A stretch of DNA of 64,000 nucleotides. It comes from Talinum fruticosum. Taxonomy: Eukaryota; Streptophyta; Magnoliopsida; Caryophyllales; Talinaceae. A program made the position numbers and the translations under genes. The stretch covers positions 3,906,001 to 3,970,000 of the forward strand of contig JAITYX010000054.1 of assembly GCA_021018815.1 (NCBI GenBank). Reading direction: 5' to 3'. Shown in pieces: positions 44,476 to 55,793 of the stretch. The notes under the pieces are model-generated. The model searched no databases, was not told the origin of the DNA, and saw only the letters and a list, made by a program, of their open reading frames with translations. The stretch's first letter is position 1, and the number at the start of each line of letters is the position of its first letter.

Positions 44476-45897
44476 TGAAGACTCGTGTATAACTCTCTAT
44501 CTCTCTATGGTTTTGATTTCAAGTCATTCTAAGCATTTAAGAAGCTCATCTTAAAGTTTTCAACTTTGTCCGACTCACTCGTAAATCATCTATTGAGTAT
44601 AACGCATTTAAGCTGGGTTGTTGACCCACTCGGACACCACACAAAAGGATGGCATAAGTAAATAATTTCATGAACACTTTATATTCCGAGCACTAACTTA
44701 ATGGTCTAGCTGAAAATAAATTACTACGTTAATTCTTCTTTCTAAGTCAATTTATTGAATGAAATTACTTACTTGATCGAGATTATGCATTCCGATTATT
44801 CAATCTTTATAACTTGATCATTTAAAGGATTAACTAAAGATGTAATTTGAACTTAATGATTAAAAGACTCGGAAAATTCCATTCCGTTAGAGTTGAAGAT
44901 AATTTAGCACTTAATTATTTAGAATTAATTATTTTCTTTGCCTAATCTTGGACCCAAGTATTTCTATACTTTGAGTACCACTTTGATTTGCTTTTGCAGG
45001 TTGAATAAAGTATTTTAATCTTATTTTGAAAAGCAAAAGCAACCGATTTCTAGCCGTTGAACACCAGCAGATAGAAAAGCAACATTTACGGACAAGGCTA
45101 AGACACCGTGTTAGGGTTGTTTGTTACCAAATCCGAGTAAACTTGAACTTTGAGTCTAATGGTTGTTTCCACCCCATATTTCAGTCACAATTGGTGGAAT
45201 GGACTGCTTATCGAGCCAAGGACCAAAGCACAACCTTCACATTGCAACGACTCCTTTTACGAGTGACTCGGACTAGCCATTACAACGGCTAATAAAGCTC
45301 ACAAGTCTCAACAGTTACTCTACCCTGCTGAGTATAAATAGAAGCCTTTTCACAAGACCCGAAAATCGCTGGATCGGAATATAATCTACTCTCACTTAAT
45401 CTTCTAGCTTACAACTCTAATTCTTAAAATCTTGCTTTTTGAGTTGTAAAGAGAAAGTCTTGTAATAACTTCTACTCTTTTCTATTATCCGTTAAGTCCC
45501 TTGATCGAGCTATAAGGGTTAACTCAGCTCAATTGTACCTAGTTGTAAAGGTTGCCTTAGTCGAGAATTACAAGATCGAGATAAGGGAACTTCTAAGTCT
45601 AGAAAACATTATAAGGAATTGTTTAAGGGAGCAATTCGGTAAATTCAGTTCCTTGTATTTTATGGATTGAAAATAGTGGATTTGACTTGGTGCTTGAATT
45701 AGCATCGTCGGTGGTTTTTCTACCTCGAGGAAGGTTTCCACATATTTTCTATGTCTTGTACTTTCTGAGTCCTATCTAGACTCAAAATTATTTTCTAAGT
45801 CTCTGTTTTGAAGAATTGTTTGGTAATTCAAAAACGTCATCCATCACCCTATTCACCCCCTTTAGGGTGACTTAAACTCTTCAAGAGCTAAGCTTCA
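44476..45897 (+). repeat. copia-F 3' LTR (1422 bp)
   Basis: TGAAGACTCGTGTATAAC to AAGCTTCA. Contains TTTTACGAGTGACTCGGA (45255-45272), TATAAATAG (45333-45341) and a decayed form of the other palindrome at 44953-44972. The length matches copia-H rather than copia-D. Confidence 0.88.
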
Positions 45898-47891
45898 ATG
45901 ATAATCAAAGTTCCATCAGCATCACCAAGAATCCTGAAGGTTTGTTCGTGGAGAGTCTAAGTCATCCTAGAGGGGGATGAATAGGGTGATTAAGAAAATT
46001 AAACAATTTTTCCAACAGTTCAGCTCAACAATAGATTCCGAGTCTAGATTGAACATAAAAAGTTATAACACGATTTATGTGGAAACCCTCCTGGGCGGAA
46101 AACCACGGACAGTGCTAATCCAAGCACTAAGTCAAATCAACTATTTTGAATCCACAAAATATAAAGAACTCTCTACCGGAATTGCTCCATTAAACAATTC
46201 CTTAAAATGTTTTCCTATACTTAGAAGTTACCTTATCCGATCTTGTACTTCCGGACTGAGGTAACCTTTATAATCGGGGACAACCGAGCTATGTTAACCC
46301 TTACAGCTCATTCAAGGGACCTTACTTAGAAAGTAAGAAGACAATGTAACCGATTACAAGACTTTCTTTACAACTCGAGAAAATAATAAATACGGACTTG
46401 GAGTTGTAAATAGAAGATTGAGTAAGAATAATAAATTTAGTTCAAGCAATGTGTTCAAGCAATCTGTTCAGCAATCTTCTAGTCTTGTAAAGTGGCTTCT
46501 ATTTATATACAACTAGGCAGAGTGACCATTGATTCTTGGTTCCGGATAGAAGTCTTCACTAGCCATTGTAATGGCTCTTCCGAGTCACTCGAAAAGATCC
46601 GTTGGAATGTGAATGTTATGCAATGGCTCTTGGCTCCAAAAGATGGTTCAATCACTTGGTGGTGACTAAAAGCTGTGGTGGAAACAACCGTTAAGCCTAG
46701 AGTTGCAGTTTTCCAGTTTTGGAAACAAACAACACCGACACGGTGTCCGAGCCATGTCCGAAGTAGCTAAAACTTGTCTGCTGGTGATTAACGGCTAGAA
46801 ACTGGTTGCTTTTGTAATTCAAAAAATAGATTAGCCTCGTTTGAATAACCTACAAAAGCAAACCACATTGGTTCTCAAAGTATAAAATACTTTGGTCCAA
46901 GATTAGGCATGGAGAATAATTAAATTAGAATAATTAAATGCTTAATTATCTTTGGCCCAAAAGAGTTGAATTTTCCGAGTCTAATATTCAATATACTCAA
47001 ATTCCATTTGAGTCAATCCTAAGGATGATCAAGTACAAATAGTAAAATATCATAGTATAACAACTTGATCTAGTCAAATAATTCTCAAGGAAATAAGTCG
47101 ACTTAGAAAAAGGAATTAATGTTGTAATTCTCTTTCCGTTGAAATACACGATCGGTGCTCATTATAGAAGTGTTAGAGAAATTATTTGAGCATGCGATAG
47201 TTTAGAGTGATGTCTAAGTAAGTAAGAAACACCATTGTAGGAGATATAAAATGAGGCGCTTTTTGAGTCGAGTCGGAATAGAATGAAAACTTAGACAAGA
47301 GTTTCTATAGTGCTTAGAATGACTTAAAATCCAAACTTAAGAGAGACAAGATTTGTACCTGAGTCTTCATGTAATACTCATAATGACTTCTAATTAAAAA
47401 CTAAGTCTTTAAATCCAGTTCAACACTCAAACACAAAGCTCATTTAGGTCGGATATCTTTTTCTAAGAGACCATTTTGAAAAAGGTGATATTGAACTTGA
47501 GTTTAATCCTACAAAATTTCAATTAGCTGACATTTTCACAAAGCCTCCGAGTGAAGATTAGTTTTGTTTTATTAAGAATGAACTTGGTATGATGATGACA
47601 TGAGTATATTATTGCAATATTATTTGAGTAATTACATGAGTATTTATGAGTTTGATTGTATGTCGTATGTTATAAGTGAATAACAAATGGATCAGTTGAA
47701 TCATAATGAAACCGAGGTGTGAGTTATTAAGTTTTGAGTGTATTTTGAGTTACTCGGACACCTTACTGAGCAAAACTCAGTTTATGAGAAAAATAGACAT
47801 CAAAATTATGAGATCGTGTCTAAATCAATAGAGAATTTTGGAAATGGTTTAGAAAAGTTCTTTTTCTCTCTCTTTCATAGGAACAGATCAG
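45898..47891 (+). mobile_element. copia-G: RNase H end and leader, split by solo LTR
   Basis: 45898-45934 (NQSSISITKNP-like) and 47412-47603 (EKGDIELEFNPTKFQLADIF, KNELGMMMT, stop at 47601-47603) are one RNase H tail. The leader continues to 47891, where the copia-H LTR begins without a polypurine tract. No aORF remains. Confidence 0.82.
45935..47411 (-). repeat. Solo LTR of copS, minus orientation (1477 bp)
   Basis: It starts TGAAGGTTTGTTCG on the plus strand, has a decayed right end (GTCTTTA) and is flanked by AATCC on both sides (45930-45934 and 47412-47416). No primer site, PPT or internal sequence accompanies it. CAAAGTATAAAATACTTTG is at 46876-46894 and the CGAGTCACTC palindrome at 46575-46596. 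It arose by LTR-LTR recombination (inference from structure). Confidence 0.88.
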
Positions 47892-49317
47892 TGAAGATTC
47901 GGGTATAACTCTCTAACTCTTTATGGTTTTGATTTCAAGACATTCTAAGTGTTAAGGAAGTTGTACCTTAAGTTTTAAATATTGTTTGACCTACTCATAA
48001 ACCATCTCATGAAAAGAACTCACTTAACTAGATTTCGACCCACTCAAACACCACTCGGAACAATGATATGAGTAAATAATTTTACAAACAATTCATATTA
48101 CGAGAACTGAGTGAATGATCTAATAGAAAATGAACTTTTCTCTTTTCCAAGTTAGTTTATTGTATGAAATTAGTTACTTGATCAAGTTTATGAATTTTGC
48201 TTATTCAACTCTAATAACTTGACCATTTACAGAATTTATTCAAGATGGAATTTGAACCTAATGAATATTAGACTAGAAAATTCCATTCTTTTGGGTTGAA
48301 GATAATTTAGCACTTAATTATTTTGAATTAATTATTATCTTTTTACCTAATCTTGGACCAAAGTATTTTTATACTTTGATTACTACTTTTATTTGCTTTA
48401 GTAGGATGATTAAAGTATTTTAATCTTATTTTGAGAAGCAAAAGCAACCGATTTCTAGTCGTTAAACACCAACAAACGAAAAGCAACATTTGTAGACAAG
48501 GCTCGAGATACCGTGTCGGGGTTGTTTGTTTCCAAATTTGGTAAGCTTCATCCTTGAGCCTAACGGTTGTTTCAAGTCCAGTTTTCAGTCACAACCAATG
48601 GGATGGACTACTTTTTGAGCCAAGGACCACCGCATAATGTTCACATTACAACGACTCCTTTTCCGAGTGACTTAGAGTAAGCTGTTACAATGGCTATTGA
48701 AGCTCACAAGTCCGAACAAGTCTCAATGACCACTCTACCTTGCTGTGTATAAATAAAAGCCTCTGTAAAGGACATGAAGATTGCTTGGAACAAAAATTAT
48801 TCTACTCTTACTTAATCTACTAGCTTACAACTCTAGTTTTTAAGTTCTTACTTTATGAGTTGTAAAGAGAAAGTCTTGTAATCAATTCAACTTTCGGTTC
48901 TCTGCTAAGCCCAATGACTGAATTATAAGGGTGAACTCGGTTAAGTTGTTTCCCAGCCGTAAAAGTTACCTTTGTTTGGAAGTACTAGATCGAGATAAGG
49001 AAATTTATGAGTCTAGGAAAAACTTGTTAGTGAATTGTCTAGGGGAGCAATTCAGTAAAGAGTCAATCCTTATATTTTGTGGATTCAAAATAGTGGATTT
49101 GACATGGTGTTTGGATTAGCGAGTGTCTGTGGTTTTTTGCCCCATGAGGGTTTTCCACGTATATTTTTGTTCTACTTATTTCGAGTCCAATCTAGACACG
49201 AGAATTGTTTTCTATGTCTTTACCGTGTAGAATTCTTTGATAATTCTCAACAATCTTCTATCACCCTATTCACCCCCTCATTTAGGGTGACTTAACCTGT
49301 CCAAGGGCTAACCATCA
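47892..49317 (+). repeat. copia-H 5' LTR (1426 bp)
   Basis: TGAAGATTCGGGTATAAC to CTAACCATCA. CAAAGTATTTTTATACTTTG lies at 48359-48378, TTTTCCGAGTGACTTAGA near 48658-48675 and TATAAATAA at 48748-48756. A primer site follows, which identifies it as a 5' LTR. Confidence 0.88.
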
Positions 49318-49319
49318 AT

Positions 49320-49330
49320 TGATATCGAGC
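49320..49330 (+). promoter_or_regulatory. Primer-binding site of copia-H
   Basis: TGATATCGAGC, one change from the copia-A site. Confidence 0.72.
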
Positions 49331-49375
49331 TTAGCCTTTCAAGAGGATCTAAGAATCCAAAGGTCTAAAGATCAA

Positions 49376-51130
49376 ATGGCTTAGAGCAATGAATAATTCA
49401 ATAAAGGAAGATCTTTCACCGAGACAACCCAAGTTCAAAGGGTCAAACATTGCACACTTGGAAGAAGTTAATGGAGTGCTTCATCCAGGACTATGATGCG
49501 GAGGTCTAGAACATCATCCAGAATTGAAACTTCACTCCTATGAAGATGGAAGGAGCAAGATATGTACCAAAGGTGATGTCCGAGTTCACCATTGAAGAGA
49601 ATGAGAAGTATATGAAGAACTACAAGGTCATGAACACTCTAATGTGTGGTATCAACTCAGAAGAATACAATAGAGTGTTTGCGTGTGACAGAACCAAAGA
49701 AGTACGGGATACACTCGGTGAACACTTATGAAGGAACCAGTCAAGTTAAGCAAGCAGAGATAAGGCGGTTCCTCCTCAAGTATGAGCTGTTCAAGATGAG
49801 ACATAACGAGAACATCACTCGGATGCTCTTCCGCTTCACCGAGATTGTCAATAATCTTAAATCCCTTGGAAGAAAGATCTCTCACGAAGAGATTGTTGGA
49901 AAAATTCTAAGAAGCCTACCCAAAAGAAGATGGGGTCCCAAGGCGACAACAATCAAGGAAGCATAAGATCTCTCTCGGTTGAAGTCGGATAAGAGGAAGT
50001 TACTCATGAGTTGTGCCTAGAAGAAGAGGAAGCAAAGCTCAGCACCAAAAGAAACATTACACTCGGAGCCTTAGATGACAAACAATAAAGTTTGAGCTCC
50101 TTAGATTTTGAAGAGGATCCTATGGCACTCATTGCCTGAGGTTTCAAGAAGATGATGACATACAAAAAGTCACCAACGAGGCCAAAGCGGGAGTTTTATA
50201 AGAAAGACAAGAAAGGTAAATATTCATCCTTTTCCAATTTGTCTTTAACTAAGAACTCTGGTTGTTTTGAGTGTGGCGATAAGGAGCACATAGTCCAAGA
50301 GAAAGAAGGTTAGAAAGAAGAAAAAGGATATGGTGGCTACCTAAAGTTATGATGATTCGGAAGAAGATGATGATTATGATGACTCAAAATGTCTAATGGC
50401 ACTATCAAACTAAGAAGTCTGGATCCGAGTCGGATAGTGATGGTTCGGATGTTGAGGAGATAAATCCTCAAGAGGTAATTAACTATTTCCCCAAGTTTTC
50501 CAAACTTGATCTTGTTAGATACATCTTTACTTTGGAAGAAAAGTCTAATTCTGATTCTTTTGAATTCAAAGAGCGAGTAGAGTCTCTTACTACTAAGAGG
50601 ATCACTTTGAAAAACGAACTAGAAAATTTGAGAAAAAATATGAACGTGCTTGAGACCAGTACTCAAGATAATGAGACTAAGTCTAAGTGCCTCGGAACGA
50701 GAGAATGAACAACTAAAACAGAAGCTCAACGAATCTCAAGAGTTAGTTTTAAAACTTACTCAAGGTCAAAAAAACCTTGATCTTTTACTTGACTCTCGGT
50801 GTGTCTCATTTTGAAAAAAGGTCTTGGTTACAATGCGGAAGGGAAAGATAACTCTTACTACAACCTTTTCAAAATTGATTCCGGAACTGTTAAGCTCAGG
50901 AAGGCTTAGCATGATCCCACTCATTCATAGAAAAAAGGATCGAGAATTTTCATGAAAAATCCTTCTCAACCTCGTTTACACAAGAAAAGGTTTTTTAAAA
51001 AAGAGACAGACTCATTTCTCTAAAAGGAAGACTTAAAATCGGATCAAACCTAAAATTATTCAAATCTAGGTTCCGAAAAGTGCTTTTCCTCATAAAAGAC
51101 CACAGTAAAAATAGTTATTGGGTTTATAAG
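49376..51130 (+). pseudogene. copia-H gag, early stop and frameshifts
   Basis: ATG at 49376 is followed by a stop at codon 3 (ATGGCTTAG). The capsid domain reads VPKVMSEFTIEENEKYMKN, LMCGINSEEYNRVFA (49540-49731), then VKQAEIRRFLLKYELFKM and LRSLPKRRWGPKATTIKEA (49646-49966). The knuckle (about 50260-50310) reads CFECGDKEHIV but loses its last cysteine in a small deletion. The coiled-coil region (50480-50790) and basic tail follow. Confidence 0.85.
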
Positions 51131-53018
51131 AGGAAGTTAAAAGGGTTAGTTTGTTTCGTTTTGCAGGTCACTTAGAAACGAAAGGGTCACCGGTACTTAG
51201 ACGGTGGATGCTCACGCCATATGTCCGGGTACTTACGAATCTTCTTAGAACTGGATGAAATGAAAGGAGGAAAGGTTACATTTAGAGACACTAGCAAAGG
51301 CAAGATAGTTGGGATTAGAAGGACAATTTAGTCGAGTCCAATCTACCTTGTCAAGGGACTCAAATACAATCTTTTGAGCATTTCTCAATTATGTGACAAA
51401 GGTCAAGAGGTAAGGTTCACTGAGACCAACGACTTCATTTCGATATAGTCACCACGGAAACAAAGCTTTCAAGTGTAAGGACAGGTAACACTTACACCAT
51501 TCGTCTTTGAGATTCTAATCAGGATTTATAATTTAAGGCATCTATTAATGATGATTCATGGACATGGCATCGTAGATTAGGTCATATCAACATGCATACC
51601 ATTAAGTAGCTTACATCTTATGAATTAGTTAGGGGTTTACTTAATCGTGCATTTAAAAAGATAAAATTTGTGAGGCATGTACAAAAGGAAAGCAAGTTAG
51701 TTCATATGGATTTGTGTGGTGAAATTCTGTGAAACGTTTAGGAGGTAAATCATATGTGTTGGTTATTATTGATGATTAATCACGATTTACCTTGGTGTGT
51801 TTTTTAAAGAACAAGAATAAAGCATTCAAAGAGTTTACTAAGATCTTCGGGAAAATTCAAACAGAGTCTAAGGCTCAAATAAGGAGAATTCTAGTTAACT
51901 ATGGAAGAGAGTTCGATTACTTAGAATTTGCACACTTTTGTGACAAGAATGATATCTCCCACAACTTCTCAACACCAAGAACTCCTCAAACAAATGAAGT
52001 GGTGGAGACAAAGAACATAACACTTGAAGAAATAGGAAGGACAATGATGACTGGAAATGATCTACCTTACTATTTCCAAGCCGAGGCAGATCAACACAAT
52101 AAACTACACTCTTAACGGATGCCTCATCGGACCCATTCGGAAGAAGACACCCTATGAGCTATACAAGGGAAAGAAGCCCAACATTTCCTACTTCAAACCA
52201 TTTGATGCAAATTCTATGTGCATAACAATGGTAAGTAACATCTAACTAAGTTTGATGCAAGGTTAGGTGAAGGTATCTTTACTGGGTTATTCATCTCATA
52301 GTAAGGCTTATAGAATCATTAACAAGAGAACCAACAAAGTGAAAGAAAGTATCCACATTGTTTTTGATAAGATTGATCATGGCAGGACAAGTGAATCCAC
52401 TTTCTCAAATCTCAAGCTCAACCGAGACAAGATGATATTATTAAAGAAGAGCTCAAGATATATCAAAATAAAGTGAGGCAACTCAGAATGACCCGACTCA
52501 AAATGAACAAACTCAGGCATAATCCAGGTTCAAGAGCTAACTCGGACTCATCGAAGGACAAACCGAAGATTTTCAACAAATTGAAGAACGAGACCATTCA
52601 ACCAAAAACTCGGTGAACCGGAGGACAAATAGATCTTTCAAATATGCAACCGGTCAACCACCTAAGAATATTCTTTCCGATATCAACAGTGGGGTAAAAA
52701 CTCATTCTTCTTTGCAAACTATATGCACATTTTCAGCATTCATTTCGTTAATTGAACCTAAAAATGTACTAGAAGCCCTACTTGAACCTGAATAGGTAGA
52801 CACCATGCAAGAAGAATTAACTCAATTTGAAAGGCCCCATGTCCGGACTCCGACCAAATGACCCTCTAGCCACCCGAGTAATAGGAACCAAATGATTTTT
52901 CAAGAACAAACTCGATGAGGGACGGTTGGTAGTAAAAAAAAAAAGGTCAGATTAGTTGCTCAAGGTTAAAACCAAGAAGAGGATATTGATTGTGGGTAAA
53001 CCTTTGCACTTATTGCTA
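51131..53018 (+). pseudogene. copia-H pol: protease, integrase, RT start; rest deleted
   Basis: The protease motif is D-G-G (51200-51208). Integrase (51690-52250) has LVHMDLCGE, VIIDD, RILVNYGREFDYLEFAHFCDKN, PQTNEVVETKN and YELYKGKKPNISYFKP. The linker (52267-52620) follows. RT starts near 52855 (NKLDEGRLVV) and reaches the DCG/TFA region. At GCTA (53015-53018) it joins the leader after RNase H. Compared with copia-I about 1.2 kb of RT and RNase H are missing. Confidence 0.87.
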
Positions 53019-53474
53019 TGAGTTATTAGTTTTCTAAGTGTGTTCCGAGTCACTTAGACACATCACCGAGTCGGACTCAAATTATAAGAAATAGACATCA
53101 AAATTCCGGGATTATATGTACATCAATGAAGAACCTCCGAAATGTTTTCAAAAATTCTTTTTCTCTCTTCGATACGCAAACAATCTGGAAAACTAGTTAT
53201 TAGAGGGAAGTAGTTTTGAAGCTAGTGGTTACATAGTGGAATACTCAACGGTCTGCTACCCATTGCTTTGAGGACTAAGTTAGAATGGCTTTCATTTCAT
53301 GAAAGCTAGTGTTCTACAAATGGCACTCGCTTCATTCTCATTAGCTACTTTCCTATTTCTTGCTCTCACTTTCTCATACTTTGCTCTTCCTCGCATGCTC
53401 AACTCTCTCTCTCTCTCGTTCATCCGTTCACCTCAATCTCTTTCTTTTAATCCCTCTCACTCTTTTTCTCAATT
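53019..53474 (+). promoter_or_regulatory. Post-pol leader of copia-H with weakened TATA
   Basis: Homologous to the leaders of F and I. The TATA position (53314-53323) reads CTACAAATGG. CT-rich sequence at 53400-53430 (CTCTCTCTCTCTCTCG) precedes the aORF ATG. Confidence 0.45.
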
Positions 53475-55060
53475 ATGCCTAAGAAAGGTTCACCATGGAA
53501 AGAGCTTCAACCATGAAGAAGGCTTGAACCAAATATACTCGCTCTCAAATCCCCAAAAGGATTCAACTAAGGCCAAAGCCCCTTCCCTATGATGATCCAT
53601 AAATCATCGTGGCTCAGTGAGTTTTTCATCGATGAGAAATTCTTCTCCTCCATCACTTTCTCAAGGGTCAAATCCACCATCAAAACAGGAACTTTCAAGT
53701 ACTTGTGTTTCTATGACTACATCTACCCGTAACTCGTCACCGAGTTCATGCTCACATGATAGCATGAGATAATGCCATCTCTATTGTCATTTAAGGCAAG
53801 GTAATTCGTATCAACCTTACACTCTTTCACAATCTCTTCAAAGCGAAGTGTCTTTTCCTTAACTCCAACCCCATTCCATTCAATGAAGTCGCCGATGACT
53901 TCTTTGATAAGTATGCTAAAGAATTTCCTAAGTCTAGAAAGAATTTTTCTATGACTCGGATGACTTCCTTTTCCCGTTCATTCTAGAACCCAAACAAGCA
54001 ATGTTCTTAAGGTTCTCTACGAAATCCTTGAAGGGTATGAGGTTGACCTTTTTCCCTTTCATTCTAGAACAGATTCCTTCTGTTCCTTCTAACTAGAAGA
54101 AGCCTCCTCATCCTTTTTGAGCTCTTCTTTCGGTTATTTTTACTTAATTTAAGGTGGATCTCCCTTCTAAATCAAACAAATTTTGTTAGCCTCGTTGCTT
54201 GTCTAAGCCGAGGTGAAATTATTAGCCTAGGCTACCAGGAAATACAAGCTGGTGTTTGGGTTCACACTTCGAACTTGCTCCTCCTCCTCCTCCACAACTC
54301 AAAAAGATTTTGAGACTACTTGTCTCACTACTCGGACCTTCATCCTCCGAGCCTCGCCCCTTCACTCGACTTACTTCAAAATATCACTACTCGGTTTGTT
54401 ACTCCGGCCAAAGAGTTGCGGTTAACTCTAGGACCCTTCCAAGCTTTTATGCCTATTCTACTCGGTTCCAGAGCAAAGCTCGAGACTTATATTAATCGAG
54501 TCAAGCTTTAATTATTGAACTCTAGGAGGTGATCAAGCATCAAGAAGATCGGATTCGCCACCTCCAGGTGAAGAAGATCCAAGGCTGCTGAGGGCTCGGA
54601 ACCCTTTGAAGAAGTCCAACCTTTAGAGTCCTTAAGTTCTTCTCACTCTCGGTCAGATAAAGAAGAAGAAGCGAGAAGAAGAAGAAGGAGAGGGAGAAGC
54701 AGGAGGAGAAAGAGAAAGAGAAACTAGAGTAGCCCCAACCGAGGGTTAAGTTGAAAAAGAACTTTAGGTGATCTCCTTAGGTCACACTTAATCAACCTCG
54801 GAAGAGGTTGGTGATGCGAGCCGGTTTAAGGCCCCCTCATCGGTTTAACGACCTCCAACCGAAGTGCTTGAGGGCTCAAAAGAAAAAGAACCGGACGAAG
54901 AACTAACTCTATCTCGAAGACGTGTCGATCCACTTCCCGATCTGCCTCTACTCTTGCCTCCACACCCAGCTGCATCAACTCGGTGCTATAGGCTCGGGCA
55001 TGGTCCTCGTTCTTCCGCCTCTACTTAAACTGCTCCTCCTCTATCTTAATTTTAAATTTT
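53475..55060 (+). pseudogene. copia-H extra ORF (aORF), frameshifted
   Basis: ATG at 53475 (MPKKGSPWKEL, then stop). Conserved FIDEKFFSSITFSRVKSTIKTG (split: FIDEKFFSSITF / SRVKSTIKTG) follows in another frame. Further on are a VADDFFDKYAKEFPKS-like block (about 53890-53945), an EGYEVDLFPFHS-like block (about 54030-54065) and TLGPFQAFMPILLGSRAKLET (54320-54511). A Lys/Glu-rich run lies at about 54655-54730. Same architecture as copia-F; the end is approximate. Confidence 0.65.
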
Positions 55061-55440
55061 TTTTTCCAACATCTTTGTAATTTCACGATGCTTCCTCCCT
55101 ATTTTTTGATGAAATGCATATGGGGAGAGAAAGATAGAAAGATAGATGTTCGGTTCAGGGGTAGTTTTTTATTATCTTTGTCCATAACTTTCTGAGTATG
55201 AATGCAATTTCTTTTTCGAGCATAATCGAATTATGTTCTTCGTAGCTTATCTCTACTACGATATATCGTATTTTTACTCTAATGACTACTCTATTACTCG
55301 TGCTACAATCTTTGTTAAGTATATTTTGAGTTGGATAAGATCACCTTACTTAGATATGTTTTTGCTTTGATCAAAATGCATTGAAAACTTAAGACTTTGA
55401 ACTCTTAGCCTCTATCTTAAGTATGCAATGTCTTTCATCA

Positions 55441-55454
55441 AAATGGGGGAGATT
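55441..55454 (+). promoter_or_regulatory. Polypurine tract of copia-H
   Basis: AAAATGGGGGAGAT, directly before TGAAGACTCGGG. The cleanest copy in the window. Confidence 0.87.
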
Positions 55455-55793
55455 GAAGACTCGGGTATAACTCTCTATCTCTCAAGTCATTCTAAGTGTT
55501 AAGGAAGCTCTACCTTAAGCTTTTAACATTGTCGACCCACTCGAAACCATCTCATGAAAACAACTCAATTAACTTGGTTTCGACCCACTTAGACACAACT
55601 TAGAATTATGACATGAGTAAATAATTTCACAAACAATTCATATTACGTGCACTCGACTTAATCATCTAACTGAAATTGAATTACTCGGGTTAATTCTCTT
55701 TTCTAAGTTAGTTTATTGTATGAAATTATTTACTTGATCAAGTTTATGCATTCCGATTATTCAACTCTAATAACTTGATCATTTGGATGTAAA
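55455..55793 (+). repeat. copia-H 3' LTR, first ~339 bp only
   Basis: It starts TGAAGACTCGGGTATAAC and follows the family to ACTTGATCATTT. It then switches to GGATGTAAATGG, which is integrase/linker sequence. The LTR promoter and right end are lost. Confidence 0.85.

Larger units (their letters stand above)
37190..45897 (+). mobile_element. copia-F (copS), gag to 3' LTR, 5' end missing
   Basis: Starts mid-gag at the junction with E and carries a MITE in gag. It then runs through protease, integrase, RT, RNase H, leader, aORF, polypurine tract and 3' LTR. No 5' LTR of its own is present. The right side of its 3' LTR (ATGAT...) is RNase H of copia-G, so F was inserted there. Confidence 0.85.
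47892..55793 (+). mobile_element. copia-H (copS), 5' LTR to truncated 3' LTR; RT/RNase H deleted
   Basis: Complete 5' LTR, primer site, gag, protease, integrase, start of RT, then a jump to the post-pol leader, aORF, polypurine tract and the first ~340 bp of the 3' LTR. The LTR breaks at about 55793 into integrase sequence of copia-I. Confidence 0.87.

Noticed and set aside
26758..45897. D, E and F as one giant element with LTRs at 26758 and 44476
   Set aside because: The LTRs differ in length (1745 and 1422 bp) and sequence, the flanks (TATAT and ATGAT) do not match, and gag occurs three times.
49318..49335. Possible tRNA gene at primer-like sequence
   Set aside because: Only the short primer-binding complement is present beside an LTR; no cloverleaf or internal promoter boxes.
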